A stretch of 5,540 bases of DNA, from positions 1 through 5,540 of the forward strand of contig JAFKKQ010000308.1 of assembly GCA_017304505.1 (NCBI GenBank), written 5' to 3'. The translations under genes were made by a program, and so were the position numbers. Numbering within the stretch: the first letter of the stretch is position 1; every line of letters starts with the position of its first letter. Shown here in pieces: positions 1 through 5,386 of this stretch. Below the pieces are notes generated by a model. That model saw nothing but the letters and a program-made list of their open reading frames with translations, made no database searches and was not told where the DNA came from. The DNA comes from Hyphomicrobiales bacterium. Its GTDB lineage: Bacteria; Pseudomonadota; Alphaproteobacteria; Rhizobiales; Xanthobacteraceae.

Positions 1-635
1 GCTCCGAGGAGTCCGCCGATCATCCAGGTGTTGTTGGCGCCGGTGAAGCGGACGAGGAAGACGCACAGCCCCGCCACCGCAAAGACGATGGCAAGCTCGC
101 CGGGCGGCAGGATCGAGCGTGCCGAAAGCTGCGGCAGGCCGCCGTCGATGCCAAAGTTCAGGAGCAGCGAGGGCAGAATACAGACCAGCAGCGCGACGCG
201 AATGGTCTGGGAAAAGGCCACCGCTTCGCTCTGCGCTCCCTCCTTCGCGCCGGTGCGGGCCATTTCGGCCAGGCCGCCGGGCGTCAGCGCAAAGAAACCG
301 GTGGCAAGGTTGACACGGGCGGCGCGGCTGAACGGCACGCACAAAAGCGCCGTCGCCAGGATGTACACGACGGCGGTCAGCAACATGAAGGGGAACCAGA
401 TGACGATCATCTCCAGCGCCGCCATGGTCAGGCTGAGCCCGATCGAGGTTCCGACGATCAGTTGCCCGACCTTGCGGCCGAGCCTCGGTGCAAAGACATC
501 GACGCCCAGCACCGAACCGACCGCCGTCGGCACGAGCGCGCCCAGCACCCATGCGAGCGGAATGCCCGCCCACGAAGCGGCGAGCGCCGTCAGTCCGGAA
601 ATCGCCAATACCGCAAGCGCTGGCAGATGCTTCAT
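1..635 (-). CDS. AbrB-family membrane protein (putative transporter), C-terminus beyond window
   Basis: The visible 211 residues are a very hydrophobic, Gly/Ala/Leu-rich chain with repeated membrane-spanning stretches (about residues 5-22, 25-45, 58-75, 76-100, 145-160 and 180-196). They match the AbrB family (Pfam PF05145, often misnamed 'ammonia monooxygenase'), recognised from memory. Seen landmarks are the GQLIVGTSIG segment (57-66) and TPGGLAEM (118-125). A second W-x-x-GG-L-L-G element near residue 204 echoes W-V-L-G-A-L-V near 29, consistent with the two-repeat architecture of the family. Family members are about 350 residues, so roughly 60% is present. The ATG at 635-633 is chosen because an in-frame TGA lies just two codons upstream; a GAGG about 10 nt before it is a modest ribosome site. 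It is divergent from the broken LysR gene, which probably once controlled it. Substrate unknown; E. coli AbrB is linked to regulation of aidB. Confidence 0.85.
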   Translation of the reverse strand, partial: MKHLPALAVLAISGLTALAASWAGIPLAWVLGALVPTAVGSVLGVDVFAPRLGRKVGQLIVGTSIGLSLTMAALEMIVIWFPFMLLTAVVYILATALLCVPFSRAARVNLATGFFALTPGGLAEMARTGAKEGAQSEAVAFSQTIRVALLVCILPSLLLNFGIDGGLPQLSARSILPPGELAIVFAVAGLCVFLVRFTGANNTWMIGGLLG

Positions 636-805
636 GGGTCACGGGCCTCACATTGTCGGGAGTTGCGCGGAGGGCGCCCGCAAGGCTTGGCGAAGCGGGC
701 GATTGCCGTTACGGAAGACGGCGCGCAACCGTTTTCCTGCCACAGGGGCGATTTGATGAATTCCAAACCCCGCCACAGCATCCCGGCCCGGGCTGGCGCG
801 CGGTA
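636..805. promoter_or_regulatory. Divergent intergenic region between abrB-like gene and lysR remnant
   Basis: This 170-bp spacer separates two divergent genes, the usual place for a LysR-type operator. It holds a perfect 5-bp dyad, GCCGT-N8-ACGGC (705-722), and an 8-bp inverted repeat, GTTGCGCG at 662-669 and CGCGCAAC at 722-729. In DNA this GC-rich such short repeats can arise by chance. I see no convincing -10/-35 pair on either strand. The downstream tail of the hydroxylase-remnant reading frame enters this region from the right on the minus strand and stops at 709. Confidence 0.3.
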
Positions 806-1000
806 ATGTACGATCTCACCGACATCAAGGCCTTCGTGACGGTGGCAAAGCTCGGAAGCTTCACCGCGGCGGCGGCGGAAATGCACATGTCGCAACCGGC
901 GCTGTCGCGCCGCATCGAAAAGCTCGAAACCGCCCTCAACACGCGTCTTCTCAAGCGCACCACGCGCAAGGTCGGTACCGGAATATTCATCTTGTGGTAG
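806..1000 (+). pseudogene. LysR-family transcriptional regulator, truncated to its DNA-binding domain
   Basis: Residues 1-56 are a textbook LysR-type N-terminus: DLTDIKAFVTVAKLGSFTAAAAE, then the helix-turn-helix with SQPALSRRIEKLE, then LLKRTTRKV at the start of the wing. Homology stops at Val56 (codon 971-973). Eight unrelated residues follow before the TAG at 998-1000, giving 64 aa against about 300 in the family. The linker helix and the whole effector-binding domain are gone. The DNA after the break is antisense to the hydroxylase remnant. The ATG at 806 fits the usual LysR start, although no good Shine-Dalgarno sequence precedes it. It is divergent from the AbrB-like gene. The stub could still be made and might bind DNA weakly, but a normal inducible regulator is excluded. 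Confidence 0.85.
955..973. other. Rearrangement junction joining truncated lysR and hpaB-like genes
   Basis: Read on the plus strand, codons 953-973 give K-R-T-T-R-K-V, the conserved LysR sequence after the helix-turn-helix. Read on the minus strand, 975-955 gives P-T-L-R-V-V-R, which continues the conserved HpaB segment N-I-P-V-P-T-L-R-V-V. Left of about 955 only LysR homology remains; right of 973 only HpaB homology. The two coding signals therefore overlap by up to about 19 bp, as expected if recombination used a short homology between two formerly separate genes. No insertion sequence or target-site duplication is visible at the joint. An assembly or cloning chimera cannot be excluded from this sequence alone. 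Confidence 0.7.
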
Positions 1001-1470
1001 AATTCCGGATTGCGCGCAGCCTGTGGCGGCACCACGGCGTAGACCACGTAAGTGTCGTTGTCGCGGATCGTCCGGTAATACTTCTGCAGATTATCGGCAA
1101 ACGCATGCGGCTCCGGCAGCGCGTCAGGCTTCATCGCCATGCCGGTGACGAACGACGCCACGTGATCGGGCGAACGGCCGAACATGCCGAACGTGTATTC
1201 GGCAATGCGTCGGTGCCCTTCCATCCGGCGCTGAAGGTCGTCGCGGGTGCGCGGCCGCAAATAATAGATCGAGTGGCGGCCGCCCTCCTCCTCGTAGGTC
1301 ATAACGTCGCGGTTGGCCGGATCGGCCTTCATGTCGTAGATGCCGGCGACCGTCTTCGCCGCCTCGCGAAACGCCGGGTGGCGGGTAACATCGTCGATCC
1401 GCTCGCCACCGACGTAAACCACGCGGCCGTCGCGCAGGGATTCCAAGTGTTCTTTTCCCGTGCGCAGCAT
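955..1470 (-). pseudogene. 4-hydroxyphenylacetate 3-hydroxylase (HpaB)-family oxygenase, 3'-truncated
   Basis: Residues 1-172 match the N-terminal domain of HpaB/PvcC-type reduced-flavin-dependent monooxygenases, which hydroxylate phenols ortho to an existing hydroxyl with FADH2 from a partner reductase. Seen landmarks are RTGKEHLESLRDGR (3-16), MTYEEEGGRHS (57-67), YLRPRTRDDL (70-79), MEGHRRIAEYTFGMFGRSPD (83-102), RDNDTYVVYAVVPPQ (136-150) and NIPVPTLRVVR (162-172). Family members are roughly 480-520 aa, so about two thirds is missing, including the C-terminal domain; the enzyme must be inactive. The frame stays open for 81 unrelated residues, antisense through lysR, to a stop at 709. The ATG at 1470-1468 is supported by AGGGAG 8 nt upstream (1484-1479). 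Exact substrate is uncertain because the family also handles chlorophenols and other phenols. It is divergent from the racemase-family gene. Confidence 0.85.
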
Positions 1471-1484
1471 GTCGGAGGCTCCCT

Positions 1485-1505
1485 GTTGTGATCTGCGGCG
1501 ACAAC
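1485..1505. promoter_or_regulatory. Candidate LysR-type operator, GTTGT-N11-ACAAC dyad
   Basis: A perfect 5-bp inverted repeat has arms GTTGT (1485-1489) and ACAAC (1501-1505) separated by exactly 11 bp, so T1489 and A1501 form the T-N11-A pattern known for LysR-family operators. It sits in the 73-bp space between two divergent genes, directly beside the ribosome site of the hydroxylase remnant. It overlaps the -35 element and spacer of the promoter proposed for the racemase-family gene. Binding is inferred; the cognate regulator could have been the broken LysR protein or one outside the window. Confidence 0.4.
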
Positions 1506-1513
1506 CTTATCAT
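1486..1513 (+). promoter_or_regulatory. Candidate sigma70 promoter for the racemase-family gene
   Basis: TTGTGA (1486-1491, four of six matches to TTGACA) and TATCAT (1508-1513, five of six matches to TATAAT) are separated by 16 bp. Transcription would start near 1520 and give a leader of about 24 nt before the ATG at 1544. The position within a divergent intergenic space supports it. Found by eye, with no scoring. Confidence 0.4.
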
Positions 1514-1543
1514 GGACTGAACCACAGACCGAAAAGATCGCCA

Positions 1544-2287
1544 ATGACCGACTCCCTTGGGTTCCGCAAGAAATTCGCCGTCATCGCCCCCTCCACCAAC
1601 ACCTCCGTCCAGCCGGAATTCGACCGGATGGCGCCGCGCGGCGTCACCAATCATTTCGGGCGGATTTCCATTCCCAACGATCCGATCCACAACGACGATG
1701 ACTTCAATCAACTCATGGACAACATCCGCTCGTCGATGATGGAAACCGTTGACCGGGTGATGACCTGCGAGCCGGACTACCTGGTGATGGGCATGTCGTC
1801 GGAGACGTTCTGGGACGGCCTGGAGGGGAGCCAACGACTGCAGCAGCGCGTCGAGCAGCGCGCGGGCGTCAAGGTTTGCATGGGCTCGGATGCGTCACAG
1901 GCCGCGCTGAAATGCTACGGCGCCAAGCGCCTCGGCATCATCACCCCCTATATGCCGGTCGGCGACAATCAGGTGCGGCGCTTCTTCGAGGACTGCGGCT
2001 TCGAGATCGTGAGATTGAAAGGGCTGAAGTGCCAGAGCCCGGTGCTGATCGGCCACGTCTCCGAACAGGAGCTGCGCGACGCCATCCTGGAGGTGAACGG
2101 GCCCGACGTGGATGCGGTGATCCAGGTCGGCACCAACCTGGCGATGGCGCGGCTTGCCGGCATCGCCGAGTTCTGGCTCGACAAGCCGGTGCTCGCGATC
2201 AACACCTGCATCTATTGGTGGGCGCTGCGGCAGAACGGCATCGACGACAGGATCGACGGCTTCGGCTCGCTGCTGTTGGAGCACTGA
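1544..2287 (+). CDS. Asp/Glu racemase superfamily protein (maleate isomerase / arylmalonate decarboxylase-like)
   Basis: This intact 247-aa cytoplasmic protein has the two-lobed layout of maleate cis-trans isomerases and arylmalonate decarboxylases. The N-terminal lobe opens with FAVIAPSTNTSVQPEFDRM (11-29), with P-S-T-N-T as the anion-binding loop. A second loop, MGMSSETFW (82-90), follows a predicted strand. The C-terminal lobe has RLGIITPYMPVGDNQVRRFF (129-148), VIQVGTNLAMARL (192-204) and KPVLAINTCIYWWALRQ (214-230). By alignment from memory, the first catalytic position falls in G83-M84 (Gly74 in arylmalonate decarboxylase, Cys in isomerases) and the second at V195/G196, where relatives carry Cys. 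Neither is Cys, so the usual cysteine acid-base chemistry is doubtful. Cys75, 112, 124, 151, 163 and 222 lie elsewhere. The ATG at 1544 begins the homology; the preceding GAAAAGA is a weak ribosome site. Its neighbours suggest catabolism of an aromatic or dicarboxylic acid; substrate unknown. Confidence 0.85.
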   Translation: MTDSLGFRKKFAVIAPSTNTSVQPEFDRMAPRGVTNHFGRISIPNDPIHNDDDFNQLMDNIRSSMMETVDRVMTCEPDYLVMGMSSETFWDGLEGSQRLQQRVEQRAGVKVCMGSDASQAALKCYGAKRLGIITPYMPVGDNQVRRFFEDCGFEIVRLKGLKCQSPVLIGHVSEQELRDAILEVNGPDVDAVIQVGTNLAMARLAGIAEFWLDKPVLAINTCIYWWALRQNGIDDRIDGFGSLLLEH

Positions 2288-2292
2288 CAGGC

Positions 2293-2330
2293 TGCCGTTC
2301 CGGGGCGCAGCGGCGCGCCCCGGAACGGCA
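2293..2330. terminator. Perfect 16-bp hairpin between convergent genes; bidirectional terminator or dispersed palindrome
   Basis: The arms 2293-2308 and 2315-2330 are perfectly complementary over 16 bp around a 6-nt loop (AGCGGC, 2309-2314), and are very GC-rich. The hairpin begins 5 bp after the stop of the racemase-family gene and ends 11 bp before the stop of the convergent cupin gene, as expected for a shared terminator. Neither side has a T-run, so it is not a canonical intrinsic terminator. It could instead protect 3' ends or be one copy of a repeated palindromic element. Confidence 0.6.
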
Positions 2331-2341
2331 AGCGATGCGGC

Positions 2342-2722
2342 TTACTTCGGCGCGAAGTAATGCGTCTCGAGCAGCAGGCAGCCGTTCTTGGACGTGAACG
2401 GGCCGTGATAAACGCCCGGCGGGCGCACGCAATAGGTCGGTCCGGTGAAGGACTCGCCGCCCTGCCCCTTGTCGTCGTTGCCGCAAACAAGATCGCCCGA
2501 TACCAGGAAGACCTCCTCCCAATATTCATGCACGAACGGCACGGTCGAATAGGCGCCGGGCTCGATCTTGAGAATGCGGGTGCGATTGCCGACCTTGTTT
2601 TTTTCGTCGAGCGAGCCAGCCAGGATCTTCTCGGAAAAACCCCACGGATAGCCGGGCACCGCATGGAACCCGTTGTTCATGTCCACCCCGTGGAACTCCA
2701 GGTGGCCCTTGTCGTAACCCAT
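2342..2722 (-). CDS. Small single-domain cupin protein
   Basis: The 126-aa protein is a single cupin beta-barrel of unknown substrate. Cupin motif 1 is seen around EPGAYSTVPFVHEYWEEVFLV (54-74) followed by S-G-D-L (75-78). Motif 2 is YCVRPPGVYHGPF (97-109), and the barrel closes with LLLETHYF (116-123). His65, Glu69 and His106 are the likely metal ligands. The first His of the classical H-x-H pair appears to be replaced by Phe63, so a three-residue metal site is expected, if metal is bound at all. The start is well supported: AAGGAG lies 6 nt before the ATG. Such cupins may be dioxygenases, decarboxylases, isomerases or binding proteins, and sequence alone does not choose. It converges on the racemase-family gene across a strong hairpin and lies downstream of, but 147 bp away from, the GGDEF-EAL gene, so it probably has its own promoter. 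Confidence 0.85.
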   Translation of the reverse strand: MGYDKGHLEFHGVDMNNGFHAVPGYPWGFSEKILAGSLDEKNKVGNRTRILKIEPGAYSTVPFVHEYWEEVFLVSGDLVCGNDDKGQGGESFTGPTYCVRPPGVYHGPFTSKNGCLLLETHYFAPK

Positions 2723-2728
2723 CGCGAT

Positions 2729-2734
2729 CTCCTT
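2729..2734 (-). promoter_or_regulatory. Strong ribosome binding site of the cupin gene
   Basis: AAGGAG on the minus strand, 6 nt before the ATG at 2722-2720. It is the best Shine-Dalgarno match in the window and fixes the cupin start. In the rest of the 147-bp spacer (2723-2869) I see no convincing promoter and only a weak 5-bp stem (2796-2800 with 2811-2815). Confidence 0.75.
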
Positions 2735-2869
2735 GCAGGGACAGAAATTCTGCGGCCACTTTACCCGGCAGCCCTGCGGAGTAAAGGCGAACTGGCGGGC
2801 AAGCCATCCAGCCCGTTTGGGTGGACTGGCCGCGGCTGCAAATGAGCGGAAATCGAAAGAAAAACCGGT

Positions 2870-5380
2870 TCAGGCCGCGACCACGGCCACCCGCGCGCGT
2901 TTGGCGAGGAATTCGGCAACCTCGCGTTCCGGCATCGGTCTGCTGAACAAAAAGCCCTGCCCCTCGTCGCAGCCCTCGGCCCTGGCCGTGTCGAGCTGCT
3001 CCTTGGTTTCGATGCCTTCGATGATGGTGGTGATGCCGAGGCTTCGCGCCAGACCGACCACCGCACGAACGATCGCCAGGCAATCCTTGCGGACCAACAT
3101 GTCGCGCACGAAGGAGCGGTCGATCTTGATCTTATCGAATGGGAAATTGCGGAGATAGGCAAGCGAGGAATATCCGGTGCCGAAATCGTCCATCGAAATC
3201 TGGATGCCGCCTTCGCGCAACTGGTGCAGGACCGCCAACGTATTGGCCTCGCCCTGCAGCAGCACCGATTCGGTGATCTCGAGGTCGAGCCGGCCCGCAG
3301 CAAGGCCCGATGCCGCAAGTGCACTCAGCGCCATCTGAACCAGGTTGCGGCCTTTGAATTGCGCGGCCGATAGATTGACCGCAACACCGACCGGCTGCGG
3401 CCATCGCGCCGCTTGGGCACAAGCCGTGCGCAGCACCCACTCGCCAAGCGGCAGGATGAGTCCCGTTTCCTCCGCGAGCGGAATGAACTCGGCCGGCGTG
3501 ATGAGTCCGCGCTCCGGGTGATTCCAGCGCAGCAATGCCTCGAAACCCGTCACTTTGCCGGTCTGCAAGTAGAGGATCGGCTGATAGTAAAGTTCGAATT
3601 CACCGTCGGTGATGGCCTTGCGCAGATCCAGTTCAAGCGCGCGGCGCGATTGCAGCCGCTTGTCCATTTCACCCTCGAAGAAGCGGTGCGTGCCACGGCC
3701 GTCGCCCTTGGAGAGATAGAGCGCCATGTCGGCGTTTTTCAGCAGCACATCCGGGTTCGCACCGTCATTCGGAGCGATGGCGATGCCGACGCTGGTTCCG
3801 ATGACGATGTGCCGGCCGTCGATATCGTAGGGTCGGCTGATTTGGCCGACGATGCGGGAGGCAAGCTGACTGCATTGTTCCGGCCGGGCGACATTGGCCT
3901 GCACCACCGCGAACTCATCGCCGCCGATACGAGCGACGAAGTCCGCCGCCGACACCGCCTCGGTCAGACGAGCCGCGACCAGCTTCAACAATTCGTCGCC
4001 GATCGGATGGCCGAGCGTGTCGTTGACCGTCTTGAAGTGGTCGAGATCGAGGCAATGGACGGCGAAACCTCGATCCGGCTGGATGCGGTCAAATGCATTC
4101 TCGAGATGCTCGCGAAACAACAGGCGATTGGGCAGATTGGTCAGCATGTCGTGGCGGGCAAGATGCGCGATCTTGGCCTCCGCGCGCTGGCGCTCGGTGA
4201 TGTCCTCGTGAACCGCAACCCAGCCGCCGTCCTGCATCGGACGCTGCGACACCGCGACCGTGCGCCCGTCCATCAATTGCTGGGTGAATGCCGTGGCCTC
4301 ACGGGTGTGGATCGCCGTTGCCGCCGCCGCCTGCTCGGGGTTGCCGATGGCGCCGTTGCCGATGGTGGCCCGGAACGCCTCGATGGCCTGGAGCATGGTT
4401 CCAGGCCGCGCCAGTTCCGGCGTCAGCGCGTACATCTGGACGTAAGTCCTGTTGCAGACGATCAGCTTCTGCTCGGCATCGAACATGCAGAGGCCGTGCG
4501 CCATGTTGTTCAACGCGATGTCGATACGACGGTTGAGCTGTTTCAGCTCGACCTCGCGCGCGATGAGCTGAATGGCGTTGTCCTTGAACACCTCGACTGC
4601 ACGCGCCATCGCGCCGACCTCGTCGCGGTCCTCGCGCGAGGGGATCGTGGCAGTGGTGTCATGGCGAGCGAGCCGGGTCATCGCCTGGGTGATGCCGGCA
4701 AGCCGCGACAACACCCGATGCATGGTCGCAAGCCCGATCGGACCGATCAGAACGATGGCCGCAAAGGCGCACAAAAGCACCCACACGGCGAGCGACTTCA
4801 CCGTGTTACCGACAAAGGCAATGGCTTCTTGCGCATCTTTCAAGCGCAGGTCGCGATAGTCCTTGATCAGGCGCTCGATGCCGTTTGCAATGTAGGCGTA
4901 GCCGGTGGCTTCTTCCACCGCTTTATCCTGGGCAAATTCGTTGGCGTAGAATGCGACCTGATCGGCGGCCTCGAACAAGGCCGGCAGGCTCTCGGCGATT
5001 CGGCTTTCCAGCGAACCTGGGTCGTCACCCTTTTTCGAGGAGGCGTCGCCGATCAGCTTCAGCAGCCGCTGCTTGATTTGCTCCAACTCATCGCGTTCCG
5101 CCTGAAGCCTGTCGCGGTCGACCTCCGGGGGCATGCTCTCGACGATGCGGCGGTGGTTGGCCAGCAGGATTTCGAGTTTCGTCGAATTGAGAACCCCGAG
5201 GAAGCTGTCACCGTAGAGATGGCGGGCGGCGTCTTCGGTTGTCCTGGAAAAATAGATCGAGGCAGCCGAAAGCGACGCCACCGCGAGCAACGCCAGGAAC
5301 GCGAAAAAATAAAGCTTCGCCGCAATGCTCGCGCCAAAGCCGTGCACAAATCGCGCCGATTCGGGTTGATCACCGACCAT
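2870..5380 (-). CDS. Membrane HAMP-PAS-GGDEF-EAL cyclic-di-GMP cyclase/phosphodiesterase
   Basis: An 836-aa inner-membrane signalling protein that should make and/or break cyclic-di-GMP. In order: short cytoplasmic tail; TM1 (about 20-44); a mostly helical periplasmic sensor of about 150 residues (45-195); TM2 (about 196-220); HAMP (about 218-270, ending DEVGAMARAVEVFKDN); PAS (about 285-395); GGDEF (about 405-565); EAL (about 575-830). The cyclase signature GGDEF is intact at 486-490, with metal-site D447 in LDLDHFK. The product-inhibition I-site R-x-x-D reads S477-A-A-D480, so its Arg is missing. The phosphodiesterase residues all look present: E614 (EALLRW), N669, E701/E704 (LEITES), D731-D732 (DDFGTGYSS), K752, E788 and Q808. 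Bifunctionality or PDE dominance cannot be decided from sequence. The start is the first ATG after an in-frame TGA, the stop of the upstream gene 6 bp away, implying an operon. An 11-bp repeat (4340-4350, 4355-4365) encodes two I-G-N copies in the PAS region. Confidence 0.93.
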   Translation of the reverse strand: MVGDQPESARFVHGFGASIAAKLYFFAFLALLAVASLSAASIYFSRTTEDAARHLYGDSFLGVLNSTKLEILLANHRRIVESMPPEVDRDRLQAERDELEQIKQRLLKLIGDASSKKGDDPGSLESRIAESLPALFEAADQVAFYANEFAQDKAVEEATGYAYIANGIERLIKDYRDLRLKDAQEAIAFVGNTVKSLAVWVLLCAFAAIVLIGPIGLATMHRVLSRLAGITQAMTRLARHDTTATIPSREDRDEVGAMARAVEVFKDNAIQLIAREVELKQLNRRIDIALNNMAHGLCMFDAEQKLIVCNRTYVQMYALTPELARPGTMLQAIEAFRATIGNGAIGNPEQAAAATAIHTREATAFTQQLMDGRTVAVSQRPMQDGGWVAVHEDITERQRAEAKIAHLARHDMLTNLPNRLLFREHLENAFDRIQPDRGFAVHCLDLDHFKTVNDTLGHPIGDELLKLVAARLTEAVSAADFVARIGGDEFAVVQANVARPEQCSQLASRIVGQISRPYDIDGRHIVIGTSVGIAIAPNDGANPDVLLKNADMALYLSKGDGRGTHRFFEGEMDKRLQSRRALELDLRKAITDGEFELYYQPILYLQTGKVTGFEALLRWNHPERGLITPAEFIPLAEETGLILPLGEWVLRTACAQAARWPQPVGVAVNLSAAQFKGRNLVQMALSALAASGLAAGRLDLEITESVLLQGEANTLAVLHQLREGGIQISMDDFGTGYSSLAYLRNFPFDKIKIDRSFVRDMLVRKDCLAIVRAVVGLARSLGITTIIEGIETKEQLDTARAEGCDEGQGFLFSRPMPEREVAEFLAKRARVAVVAA

Positions 5381-5386
5381 TGAGTC

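Noticed and set aside
28..756. A 242-codon plus-strand frame at the left edge
   Set aside because: It is antisense to the AbrB-like membrane protein, whose minus-strand translation is clearly hydrophobic and family-like; this one is Ser/Pro/Arg-rich with no motif.
940..1010. Insertion sequence or attachment site at the lysR/hpaB break
   Set aside because: Both sides are directly coding sequence of the two truncated genes, with no inverted terminal repeats, transposase or target duplication visible.
994..1491. A 165-codon plus-strand frame after the lysR stub
   Set aside because: It is antisense to conserved hydroxylase sequence and does not resemble a LysR effector domain, so it does not rescue the broken regulator.
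2796..2818. Stem CGGGC-N10-GCCCG followed by TTT as a possible terminator downstream of the GGDEF-EAL gene
   Set aside because: A 5-bp stem with a 10-nt loop is too weak, and the T-run is on the plus strand, wrong for the minus-strand gene it would terminate.
2360..2845. A 161-codon plus-strand frame over the cupin gene
   Set aside because: The opposite strand has a clear cupin with a strong ribosome site; this frame is its shadow.
2857..2870. AACCGGTT palindrome plus T-rich stretch just after the GGDEF-EAL stop (minus strand) as a terminator
   Set aside because: The palindrome has no loop space for a stable RNA hairpin, so the T-rich run alone does not support a terminator.
3413..5383. A 656-codon open frame on the plus strand opposite the GGDEF-EAL gene
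   Set aside because: It is fully antisense to a gene with unmistakable domains. Long antisense frames are common in high-GC coding DNA, and its translation is Arg/His-rich with no recognisable motif.
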